From Hyaloperonospora brassicae (Eukaryota; Oomycota; Peronosporomycetes; Peronosporales; Peronosporaceae), in contig CANTFL010001426.1 in NCBI GenBank assembly GCA_947650285.1, forward strand, positions 310,001 through 374,000: a stretch of 64,000 nt of DNA, read 5' to 3'. Of this stretch, positions 23,622 to 33,219 are shown one piece after another (within the stretch, counting starts at the first letter, position 1; the number at the start of each line of letters is the position of its first letter). Under the pieces are notes generated by a model. The model ran no database searches. It had not been told where the DNA came from and saw only the letters and a program-made list of their open reading frames with translations. Both the position numbers and the translations under genes were made by a program.

Positions 23622-24010
23622 TGTAACGGGGCACACCCTTGCGTAACTTAACGCAAGGGTATCGGTGCCCCGACGGACGTACACGTGGCAAGCGAGGAAG
23701 CGTAGGTAGGGTAAAAGTAGAACTGTTATATTAATAAATTAAGTCTTTAAACTACTGTCTCTTCGTTTGACTTAATTCAAATATACTAATATAACTGCAT
23801 GTATGGTGACGTCTCGTCACCACTCATTGCGCGCGTCTTGCGGCGATTGGTGGGTTGATATCATCACGATATCAACCAATGAACAGACCCTTTGGTCGAC
23901 CCTTCAATATCACCACTTTGGTGATATTGTTTTAAAGAATATCCATCTTTATATTCTTTATTGTCACTTTCCTTTAAGTGACAATTTCATGTAACGGGCT
24001 GCCCGTTACA
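23622..24010 (-). repeat. family B 5' LTR
   Basis: This LTR is nearly identical to 16040-16430. The differences are a small cluster in the bulge of the first stem, one base in the loop of the third hairpin, one base at the loop-closing pair of the last hairpin and one base in the terminal C run. Confidence 0.95.
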
Positions 24011-24015
24011 CCATG

Positions 24016-24409
24016 TCTCTCTCGCATCCGTAGATCGTCAAGTCAAGCTGATTCGTGCCGCGCTTGCTGCTGAGGGTGCCGATTGTGCAAGTCCTCAAGA
24101 TCCATCGCTCCGCCGTGGATTCTCCATGCGAAGTCGGCTCGGAGCTATGATCGGAGCAGACCGCTCTCGTGCGAGCCGCGCATGCGCTCGTATTCATCCA
24201 TGCCTGCATGCGACGTATCCCTCATTCGCAGATCCATGCCCATAATCATCTCAAGAACTCTCAACAGTGCGTCAGACTCCGCGCTCCTTGCTTGGGCGGT
24301 AGGCGAGACGACCGTAGCAGGCAAGGCCGCGGTCTTTTTGTGACCGGTTGCCGGCAGCGCCTGTGCCGCGTTGGTTTTGTCGTTTGCTTCCGCAATTATG
24401 ATCATAACT
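24016..24409 (-). pseudogene. copia gag, N-terminal part
   Basis: The frame starts with ATG at about 24405, only about 4 bp inside the 5' LTR, and reads MIIIAEANDKTNAAQALPAT, then SDALLRVLEMIMGMDLRMRD. It breaks within 90 codons, and the rest is in other frames up to the family B insertion. The gene resumes at 16039. Confidence 0.76.
24396..24409 (-). other. candidate half-tRNA primer site overlapping copia gag start
   Basis: The minus strand immediately after the LTR reads AGTTATGATC. There is no TGG-type site. The TTATG core resembles the complement of the anticodon loop of initiator Met tRNA, which Drosophila copia uses as an internal half-tRNA primer. The gag ATG lies within it. Confidence 0.4.
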
Positions 24410-24650
24410 TGTTCGTTAGCTATCAGGATAGGCAGAGAGAAGTTGTCGAGAGCACTGTGGTAAAAGGGTGTTATCATTTATCTTGTGTTATACCTCTACC
24501 TACTTTCTCGTGTGATCTTTCCGGTCCACTTGAGTAGCAAATATTGCATATCGTGTCGGGCATTTTATTCACCTTACAAACACAAAGTCATCGGCCGCAT
24601 TCACCATCGCCGTCCGGCGCGCTTCCTAAGCGTTCGTACTTACAGCGACA
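24410..24650 (-). repeat. copia 5' LTR
   Basis: The repeat pairs with 11733-11974 and has the same TG...CA ends, with scattered substitutions. Confidence 0.82.
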
Positions 24651-25906
24651 CTCCCTCTAAACATATCAGGCTTCACGATCCTGTGCACATGTGATAAAGG
24701 AAGTACAGGTCTGGGGCCAGTTGACTGCGGTGTCCAGCGGTAGATTTCCTGCTTCGATCCCTTGGATGTCTATCATGTTAACAGGACCCGGGGATGGTCC
24801 CTGTTGCTTGCACCGGAAACAAAAGATGACGCGAGCGTACCTAAGCAGAATGTTGGGAATTTGGGGCGTACGGCGTGGCGGCGTACATCGTGGCGGCTCG
24901 GCTGTCGGCTGGAAGGAGAGCGGCTAGAGAGAGAGGTGTGTAGAGGGAGAGGAACCCGTCCAAAACTGGCGAATGTCGCGAAGCACTCGTCGGAGGCTTG
25001 AGCAAGCATCGGATAGCTTAAGCTTTTCGGGAGGGCGCTACCCCTACCCGACCAGGATCATTGACATTTACCAATGTCAATGCGAATGAATGTCATGGCG
25101 GATACTAGGGTTCCTAGTACTTAAAGCGTAACATTAATGGCTTCTCCTGATTTGTTTGACATAGGCCAGTATCCCACTCAACAAAACGTCCATTCAATGA
25201 TGGTTTCGCGCAAGAGGATGACACCCAGATGGGCACAATTTGCGCTAAGGAATACATGTATCTGAGGCAGGATTGAACCGGTTCCCACACGTGCATGCAA
25301 TGGTGTATCCAACACAGCTGTCTTTCTACATCCGACTACTAACTAGTCCATTAGTTATCGGAAATTAATTGCGCGCCCGTACCTTAAATGTCAAAGCACC
25401 TGCCTGCACTATAGTCAGGTAACGTAAACTTTTACGATATGCACAACAATGCAGTTGGCCAATTCTGGTAAATGACTAGCGACGATGCTATGTCTGCTGT
25501 CGACGCTAGGAAGCAGGCCTGTTTACTTAGTCCCTTTGGACAGGCGGGCTTCCACCTTTTACAGATTAAATGTAATATTTTCTTGATTACGAAAGTGACA
25601 AGCAATGTCGACTATGTCGTACTTTAATGTCTTCACACATATTGCACGTCACATGTGCTAGCGGTTTCATCAAAACTGCGTGCGCATGTGCGAGTGCATC
25701 TAAGACGGTCAACTACTGCTGACAAACGAGAACACAACGGCTAGAAAGCGTGTTCGATGCATCTTTTTTTCAGGTGAAAGCTGTACGATTGCAAAAACGA
25801 GAACGCGTCCCTTGAACTCCCAACATCCTCGTAATGATTACATCACTACCCCCGCCTGCATTTCTTCGTTGCGCTGCGCTCACATCAGAGCCCCTGCACT
25901 GTCCTT
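24651..25906. other. intergenic, no gene recognised
   Basis: There are only short frames of up to 79 codons without recognisable motifs. The part to about 25.0 kb is GC-rich; the rest is of mixed composition. It includes the 3' flank of the hydrolase gene. Confidence 0.5.
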
Positions 25907-27702
25907 TTACTGCGGCGTGACGCTTCCCGTGTCCTGAACTGGGGCTATGACACCGTCGTACGCATCCTCAGTGCCGAAGCAGTTGAGCGCGACCGGAGGC
26001 GGCACTACCATGTCGAATGCAGGCATCTTAGCCACACACGACTTGTCCAGACGTGTGAGGTCACCGTTCGACGAAACGAATGAGATCAGCAAATCCATCC
26101 CGCAGTTGCTGTTGCCGTCTCCGTACGGGGTCGAATCCAGCACACTTTGCAGCCCATATTCGAAGCCAACAAGCTCCTTTCTAGGAGTGTTGAGCGCCTC
26201 AAACAAGTACTCGGCGTACTTGAACGGGGCCTGTGGGCTCAGTTTGCCACCCATCAGCAGCACGCTGGCTTGGTCGGGGACAGTCGCTACCTTGTTCGAG
26301 TACTGGTCGTGCGGAGTCATGATGGCGTTGGCTTCGTATCGACCGAACAAGAATTCGTCACACGCCTGCGACTGCTCTTTCGAGAAGGCGCAATACACGG
26401 GAACGTTGTCGTGCATGCCCCAGTTCGTAATGCTCAGCGTCTTGTACCGTGCTTCCAGCTCGGCGTACGTCGGCGAAGGTGTCACCCACATTTCGGAGAA
26501 GATAGTCATTAGATAAACCAGGAGTGAGACATAAGCCTCGTTCTCATCAGGTTGCGATGGTTGGTTGTTGATCGTGAAGAACTGCGTCAAGGCATTCACG
26601 TCGTTGGCATCGCAGCGATTGAGTCGGTGCACCACCGGCGCAATCATAGACCGCGTCTCTGGGCCCATTAGAAATCCACCCAGCATTGCCCGAAGGCCAC
26701 TAGACGGGGTATCCTCGGTCATTTGCGCCACCAATGCCGCGCACGTCGAGTTGGGGTTGCTGTCAAATTGCACAAGCACGTCATGAAGCGTGGCAGACAA
26801 AGTGGTGGTAGTGAAGCGAGAGTTACAGCCGCTGTCTAACGAACACAGTTTCATGAACTGCTCGCCCACTTCGTTGAAGTCGACGTCCCAATTGGAGAAG
26901 TAAGTCTTCTTGTCCATTGGCACCAAAGAGGCCGTGACGCTGTCGAAGACGTACCCAACCACGTTCGGCGGGTTCATCTGCATCAGACGCTGAAGCATCA
27001 TCGTCGCGGTTTGGCTAGTGCCATACACAAACGTCCTCGCACCATTTGTGTGCTCAGTGATGAAGGTGTAAACATCCAAAGTTGCACTTGTGATCGAGAA
27101 CGAAGCGAGATTTCCATACTTGTTCTGCAGTTCACGAGCACAAGGCGCGACCTCCGTGGGGTCGATTGCCACGCCCGATTTGGATCCACTCATCGTGATT
27201 TGGGACGATACGCATTCCAGTAGCGTGCTGCGTCCCATGCCTCGGAGATCCATCGAGTACACGTTGACTGCTCCCCCCATTTGCTCGTGCAACGCCACCA
27301 TCGAAGATTCCACTGAAATGTGCAAGAGCACCCAATTAGTCTCACATGGATTTAGTAACGTCACAAGAACTCTGACTTACCTTCAGAGGGGGCTCCACTT
27401 GCGAACATCCACACGTTGACTGCTTGGTTGGCCTTGTCTCCCACTGCAGGCAACTGCTTCACGAAGATGTTGATTGTCGGGTACACATTTGCCGGTGTCT
27501 CACAGATGCCCTGGTGACACAACGGAGCTCTGTAGGTCATGCACTGGGCTCCGTATTCGCCTTGACCGGCGAAAGTGTATGCTGAGCAAGGGTACCACGT
27601 GCTAGTCAAAGGCTTCGGGGTGGCGGTGGTGGTGTTGGAAGCGGCTGACGCTTGTCCAATCCATCCAGCCGCGGCGATACTTAGCACGAGATGGAGTCGC
27701 AT
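25907..27702 (-). CDS. secreted alpha/beta hydrolase, S33/TAP-like, probable loss of catalytic triad
   Basis: Two exons join as 27702-27381 and 27312-25907, giving 575 residues. The 68-bp intron (27380-27313) has GTAAGT and CAG ends and splits a Val codon. The ATG at 27702 is chosen over an upstream in-frame start because it begins a clean signal peptide, MRLHLVLSIAAAGWIGQASA. An alpha/beta hydrolase core follows: MVALHEQMGGAVNVYSMDLR with GMGRSTLLEC, then the nucleophile elbow YGTSQTATMM (Ser about residue 207), and near the end VLLMGGKLSPQAPFKYAEYL and LVGFEYGLQSVLDSTP. In relatives as I know them the elbow is GxSxG, the KL-P box has Asp, and the last box has His. Here these are GTSQT, Ser and Gln/Leu, so it may be a pseudoenzyme. 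The frame is otherwise intact. Confidence 0.9.
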
Positions 27703-27741
27703 CGTGACTTGCGCCGATGTTGTCGAGGTCCGCGAACTTCG

Positions 27742-27748
27742 AAAATGG
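27742..27748 (-). promoter_or_regulatory. possible oomycete initiator of the hydrolase gene
   Basis: The minus strand reads CCATTTT within GAGCCATTTTCGAAG, fitting the YCAYTYY-like core of oomycete initiators, about 40-45 nt before the chosen ATG. This spacing is typical of oomycete genes and supports the start choice. Confidence 0.45.
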
Positions 27749-28300
27749 CTCTTGACTTCGCACGCCAACAGCAGATCGTCAAGTTGCGCCGTGGTCAATG
27801 AACCGAGCGCCTAATCGTGACGAGCGACGCATCATCGAACGACGGACGAGACCGCGTGATGCACAGTGCTCCATCCACAGAAGCCACGAGTGTCACAGAA
27901 GGCAGAGCGCGCAAAGACGGGCACGCGATTGTTGCACGTACGTCCCGTTCGCGTGTACGGTGCAGGTATTCCATGTATTTCGAGAAACGAGGAGCTCGAA
28001 CGTGCAGTCCTTTCACGATCCCAAGATGCGTCAAAATTTGGCGGGAAGAGGGCCTTCTGCTTTATAGCACGCCCGATGTGCATCCGAACGTCTTTTCGTC
28101 GTCACACGTTTGTCTGCGCCCGATGAATGCAAACATTGAGTCGGAGGTGCCATCGAGCGAAAGAGGTACAATGGGAAGGCATCAGCTCCACGAACAGACA
28201 CATTTCAAGCGTAAATGCAACGAGTGACGGCACTTGTTGCTGTTGTTTGCCACGGGCACTGGTACTGCATGTTACGTGCTCAAACGGTACGCTCACTACT
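27749..28300. other. 5' flank of hydrolase, no other gene supported
   Basis: Several overlapping frames of up to 136 codons exist on both strands because the sequence is poor in stops, but none shows a domain or a conserved pattern. Confidence 0.4.
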
Positions 28301-28318
28301 TGCACTATCGACAGCACG

Positions 28319-28640
28319 TGTGGCGTCGAACGGCTTTGGGCAACGTACTTGCACACCGATGAGACCGCTGCTGAGCAAGGGAGAAAACGCGTTGGTAGGG
28401 CCAACGCGGCAATTTGCACGGCATTATCATAGCCGTCGCGTCGAGATCTTGCAACGTGTTGTTGACGGTTCAATGACGTGCGGAGTCGAACGTTTGTGGC
28501 AACACACTAGTGAACAGGCTAGTGAAGTTGGTGAGCAACCACTACGTACTGGGCTGGGTCAACGCAGCAGCTCGTGCGGCATTATCTTTCTGGCGCACGT
28601 GCGTTCGCAATGTCAGCTTCTCTCGCTATGATGCTGCAAT
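28319..28640 (+). repeat. two diverged direct repeats of about 160 bp
   Basis: A block starting GTCGAACGGCTTTGGGCAAC near 28326 recurs as GTCGAACGTTTGTGGCAACA near 28486. Both code VERLW followed by a Glu/Gln-rich stretch and then an NAA-A-ALS-like end. The second continues as FWRTCVRNVSFSRYDAA in one frame. These may be duplicated pieces of a LINE coding region. Confidence 0.45.
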
Positions 28641-28779
28641 GAGTGACGAGGTGCAACGTGAGACATGTCGATCTCGGATGTGAAAGCAATTCTTATGAAA
28701 TGGAACAGCAGCGATACTGTGTGTGAGCTACGAACATAAGACAGCATTTGCCTCTTCGTTTGTGTTGAAAACCTGTGCG

Positions 28780-29409
28780 GTGTGTTGGGCCATGCTGAGA
28801 TGACACATGTACTGCTTCGTCATTTCCACACTTGTTTGGCTCGGCTTGTTGGCACGTGCCGCTCTTTTTTTATGGGACACGAGGAAGCGCCTTGGAAAGG
28901 CTTTTACTGTGCCTTGGATGGTGCGTTACACACCTGTCGTCGTCAACGAGTGATTCCTTCCATGTTCTCTTTAACCACCATCCACAGCTGTGGTTCGACA
29001 GGCTCCGGCGATCCCGGCGTTTCAGCGGTCTCGGTTGCTCGAGCGGTTTCACGATGATGCCGCAGCGGGGGAAAAGGTGTGGCGACGGATTTGGTTTTTA
29101 ATGTGTTCCGTTTGCATTACGCATTTATGGAGCGAGCGCAACGATGCCGTGTTCAGAGGCGTGCAGTCTACGACGGCTCAAAGTGTCGTCCATTTCTGGA
29201 CAACCGGCGTCCGTCAATTAACGGCCTTGGCTATGCGTGAGCATAGAGGGGCGTCGACAGTTCTTCGAGGGGCTCGATTACATGCCTCCCTTGAACTTTT
29301 TACTCTTGAGGCTAGCGGAGTTTCGCTACCACTAGAGAGGTGCCTTGATCCACCGCCGCGACCGGCGCTGTATTCTAGGCTTAGAAGATTTCAGACTTCT
29401 AGCGCGTAA
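28780..29409 (+). pseudogene. LINE-like ORF2 C-terminal fragment
   Basis: The piece 28990-29409 includes EKVWRRIWFLMCSVCITHLW followed by SERNDAVFRGV, the W-x-x-RN-x-x-V-F pattern common after the RT/RNase H of non-LTR elements in plants and oomycetes, and ends PRPALYSRLRRFQTSSA. The preceding 28782-29057 is the same protein in other frames (LERLLLCLGWCVTHL, NHHPQLWFDRLRRSRRF). The upstream RT is missing, so it is 5'-truncated, as LINE copies often are. Assignment rests on a short motif. Confidence 0.5.
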
Positions 29410-30108
29410 CCATCATGTGCAATAGACAGTCATGAATCTCTCTCTCACCATCCACAGCTGTGGGAGTAGTGCCGAGAAAGACTGGCTCGCCATCGACCAG
29501 TTGTGAGAGCTTCCGCATCTTCTTGGCTTCCTCTCGACCTCGCAGCCGGCAATGCCAAACTCAAAGCACGGGTGCGGTCGTTCGTCTGCCGCACATTCCT
29601 CTCTTCAGGTATGCTTGGGTTTGTTTCGCAAACACCCTAGCGGCTAGCGGCTTTGCTGCGGTTATGTGACCTTGCAACCGCTTATTGGTGCGAGCAGGCG
29701 ACGAGTGTGATGCCCAACGTCGCCTAACCATGTCAAGAAAGCCGAGCGAACGACCTCATCGTGTGTTCAGCTCTTAGTGCCAGTTCGTCAAGATCAGCGA
29801 TGTGATGGGATCGCAATGTCGTCGTTCAGTTTGAGGCCTTAGCAAGCAAGCAACATCGCGAAACCGCAGTGGTTCCGGAGACGCAGTCCGATTTGCATAA
29901 TTCGCTTGACCTGCTTCGGGTAATTATGTCAGTAGCCTCAAAGATCATTTTCGACGATGCAAAAGCATACTTCTGCAAAATGCAAAAACGTATCCTATCG
30001 ATTGTAAATACGTACGAAGAGACTGTTTTCTTACACTCCTAAAATAGCGGTGCGTAGTAAAGAGAGGGAGACAGACGAGTTAATTTACCTGTGAATGGTT
30101 GTATTATG
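29410..30108. other. intergenic, no gene recognised
   Basis: Nothing longer than about 70 codons is seen. A 17-nt word containing the palindrome CCACAGCTGTGG (near 29450) also occurs near 28980. Confidence 0.4.
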
Positions 30109-30545
30109 TGTAACGGGGTAGCCCGTTATATAAAATTGTCATTAAAACAAATCGACAATAAAGAATATTACGTCGAATATTCTTTTAACAATATCACAGA
30201 CATGGTGATATTGTTGAGATGACCGAAGGGTCTACTCATTGGTTGATATCGTGATGATATCAACCCACCAATCGCTACTAGATGCGCGCAATGGGTGGTG
30301 AGTAGACGTCATTATACCTATAGTTATATTGGTATAATTAAGTCAGGACAACAGAGATTCAAGAAAGGTATAGAATTTAATTATATTCATACAGTTTTAC
30401 TTTTACCAGAGACTAGTCTGAATACTTAATCTCCTTTCCTTCCTCTGTGTTCCTTCAACACCTAGCAGGGCACTGTCGACCACTGCCGTCAGTGGAAGTA
30501 TCCCCCATACTGGTCAACCAGTACGTAGTCAACAGTGCGCGGTTA
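30109..30545 (+). repeat. solo LTR related to family B
   Basis: It starts TGTAACGGGG and is recognisably related to the reverse complement of the family B LTRs for the first 300 bp, including GGTTGATATC...GATATCAACC and CAATATCAC...GGTGATATTG. The last third is different sequence, ending near GCGGTTAC at about 30545. The end is uncertain and I see no clear target duplication. Confidence 0.6.
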
Positions 30546-31155
30546 CTATATGTGTGATAAATTCTAAGCCTGGTTAGCAACACAGGTTCCTCAGCCGAGT
30601 CCGGTGGTTGTACAGAGCTAGTCAGCTAAGGTGACAGATCTCGAAGTTGTCGTCGATTTCACGCTGGCATAGAAAGAGGCCGGCTCCGTTAAATTTCGTG
30701 TCGTCTTGCCAATACTACGGCTTTGCTACATCCCGTAGATTCCGCATTCACCTGCCTTAAAAGTCTTGTACACTTCTCGCGATGGGCACGACGCCGAGAT
30801 CGAACGATATCCTATATCAATGTATACAAAAGCTAGTGATGCTGATGCTACTGTGAATCGTCCTCATTATCGTCCAAACGCGCGTACTCAAACTCCTTAC
30901 TCGAATAATCGCGATGAAAGCGGTCAAAAATATTGGACGACACTCATAGTTCCTTGAGGTCGGCGCGATTTGCGAATAGGATGGTGGGGCGGACAAGCTC
31001 CCATCGTTTGCCCGTCTACTGACGGATGAGCTGTTGCCAACGCGCCTCCGACAACCCGTGCCCATGAATCAATACCTGTTACCAATAAAATGAACGAGGA
31101 CGTAGCTAATCAGTATTTTCCAAGATCACGATCCTCATTATCCTCATCCCAGGTG
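30546..31155. other. intergenic, no gene recognised
   Basis: Short frames only, with no identifiable domain. Confidence 0.4.
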
Positions 31156-31602
31156 TGTAACGGGGCACGCCTTGGGTCAATTCAGCACAAGGTTGTGTGC
31201 ACCCGACGTCACGTACACGTGGCGTAAGGAATTGCAGCAGTAGGCAGAATTCGAAAGCTCTATCTAAGGGAAAACGTAGAACTGTGTTTCATATAGTTAT
31301 CCTTCTTAAAAAACCATCTTGTGTCTTGAGCTAACTGTACATAATTACAATCTCATATGTGGCTTTCTTGCTCAACGCCCAGTGCGCGCGTCCAGAAGCA
31401 TTTGGTGGTCAATCTAGTTGATGTATAGTGAACATCAACCATCAGGTGGAGAAATCCATCAAAGAAATATTACTCTCGGGGGTAATTATCCTTTAACCTT
31501 ACTCCTTACAAGTAATGTCGATTGAACATTACCTGAATCGATAATGTTCAAAAAAGTGATACAAAAATACCAATTTTAATGTAACGGGCTTACCCGGTTA
31601 CA
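31156..31602 (-). repeat. solo LTR related to family B, with target duplication
   Basis: It runs from TGTAACGGGGCAC to CCGGTTACA. The flanks are AGGTG (31151-31155) and AGGTG (31603-31607), a perfect 5-bp duplication, so the solo LTR arose by LTR-LTR recombination. It keeps hairpins at the same places as family B but with altered stem sequence. Confidence 0.85.
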
Positions 31603-32399
31603 AGGTGAATCGAATTTCGACAGTGAGATGCATTCTGCTCGCTGTGTTGAGTGCATGCGTCGACTACATGGTCTGGAGGCTGTAGGAGGTAGTGCTGACG
31701 TTGCCGATGTTTGTTTGGTACGAAAGATGCAAGACGATTTCGCCAAGTTTAAGGCCAGAGGCCAATTGCCATCGCATTATTGATTCTTTTTTCACATCGA
31801 TGCCTCACAAGCGCAATCGCACCCAAACGATTCGGATGACACAGCCAGAGGTCCTGGTCATGACTTGACCTCGAAAACGCCAGGGTCTGCACCTGCGAGT
31901 GCGAAGCGTGAGGTGCTAGAATCAGACCCTGTGAGCGGCGCTCGAAAAGATCAACGGCTTATGGAAATTTTGTCGTAGTGGGATCTCCTGTTTATACGAC
32001 ATCTCTGACTCAATTTTATGCGCCTTATTTTACCAAATATTTGTTTGACCGTTGCGACGACGTTGCTTCGGGAGTCTATTCACATGGAATTGGCGGTTCC
32101 CTTAGTCGTCGAGTAGAACTGGAAGGGGTCGACACATAGGATGCATAACATGCCCTTTCACGCTAAGTAAGTAACCGCGTAAATCACGAGGTGAAACGTC
32201 TTCGCGGGCGTGGGGGACGTTTGTATTTGATAGTTACTTTGCTACTAACCCCAGATCAAAATCAATCTCGGTAAGAGGGGCAGCTTGATATCCTGAGGCG
32301 GATACGGCAATTTGCGGCACAGCCACCATCGGCTGCGCAAGCCTCAAGACCCACCAGGGAAGTATCCAGATACAATTTAAGTAAGCCAGCGTAAAGTGA
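31603..32399. other. no gene recognised
   Basis: There is one moderately GC-rich block at 31.6-32.0 kb without a long frame. It could be worn element sequence, but I cannot assign it. Confidence 0.35.
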
Positions 32400-33190
32400 T
32401 TTGGATGCGCGCAACTTGCGCAAAAGGCTGAGCGTGTAATGTTGTCACTTCCTAGCTACGATTGTGAACGGTCCGATAAAGCGTGGACGAAACTTCGGCT
32501 TGAAGAAAGTGAACACTACGTTTGTCGGTAGGTTTTTAGTATTGAGCTTTACTAAGTCTCTGACCGCATAACTTTTTATACAACATCTATCAATGGAAAA
32601 TGCTTGTTGCTTATGTTTGCACTAATTTCTTAGCCATTACGGTAAACACATGTCGCCAGACATATATTCGCGTTGCGAGAAACTCGCTCACACAATTTGG
32701 ATCAATGACAGATCTAATATCAGCAAGCCGGTCGGCCATCTCATCCTCACCGATTCCTCAACCACGTCATTATAGCGTTTAAGGAATGTGAGGGTGTGTG
32801 AGGCCGCTCGTGTAGACCGGTTTATGGCCGATGGAGGCATGAACGGCTTTAATAAACGCTCACGCAACAACAGGAAGAATTTAGATCCAACATTTTGAAG
32901 TACCAGCGCAAATACTACGTAAAATATAACAGATAAAACAAATCACTCCATCGTTTTGACCGTCATTATGCGGATAATCCGCTGTGTAAATGGTGGCCAA
33001 ACGGGTGATATACACCTTGAATACAGACTATCGAATTTCTCAGATAAGCAAGGATCTCTATCAAATTTAATTGCCACAGACAAACCGTGATAATGGAACA
33101 ATCAATCGATAACCAGCTTCACTATACTTTTATTGTCAATCGGATACGGCATAGCTGTATTTAAGTGCTTTCGAAGAATAACAGACCCAA
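32400..33190 (-). pseudogene. rotted gypsy integrase fragment
   Basis: The minus strand near 32460-32540 gives NLPTNVVFTFFKPKFRPRFI and GPFTIVARKGN, the GPF-V-x-x-x-G motif of the gypsy integrase C-terminus, broken by stops. Further up (to about 33.1 kb) the sequence recalls the integrase core region of family B at 18.95-19.08 kb (GACCGTC...GCGGATAATCCGC, then GGATCTCTATC). It is AT-enriched by decay. Confidence 0.55.
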
Positions 33191-33219
33191 AATTCGGTAA
33201 GGTAAAGGAATATAAGTAA

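Larger units (their letters stand above)
16040..24010 (-). mobile_element. Ty3/gypsy family B chromovirus-like element, complete, young insertion
   Basis: The element has LTRs of 391 and 389 bp that differ at only a handful of sites, a perfect 5-bp target duplication CCATG (16035-16039 and 24011-24015), a polypurine tract beside the 3' LTR and a TGG-starting primer site beside the 5' LTR. Minus-strand order is gag, protease, RT, RNase H, integrase and chromodomain; an extra gene runs on the plus strand between pol and the 3' LTR. It sits inside a copia gag gene. Despite the young LTRs, gag and pol contain several stops and frameshifts and the RT active site is changed. The whole element is unusually rich in short perfect hairpins. 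Confidence 0.95.
11733..24650 (-). mobile_element. Ty1/copia element, decayed, split by family B insertion
   Basis: Two LTRs of about 242 bp flank it, and the decayed gag, protease, integrase, RT and RNase H are read on the minus strand in copia order (integrase before RT). The gag gene is interrupted at 16039/24016 by the 7.97-kb family B element. Without that insertion the copia element would be about 4.9 kb, a normal size. I do not find a matching target duplication outside the LTRs (TTTCA against CTCCC), so one edge may have changed or the boundaries may be off by a few bases. Confidence 0.86.

Noticed and set aside
16040..24010. Family B lesions from repeat-induced point mutation or deaminase editing
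   Set aside because: Lesions include frameshifts and mixed substitutions, not a one-way C to T or G to A pattern that I can see.
11728..24655. Target duplication of the copia element
   Set aside because: The flanking pentamers TTTCA and CTCCC do not match, so none is claimed.
26147..26512. Plus-strand frame of 121 codons inside the hydrolase
   Set aside because: It is a shadow of the hydrolase exon on the other strand.
27817..28227. Plus-strand frame of 136 codons upstream of the hydrolase gene
   Set aside because: Composition is random-looking and five other frames are open in the same stretch; no domain or signal peptide.
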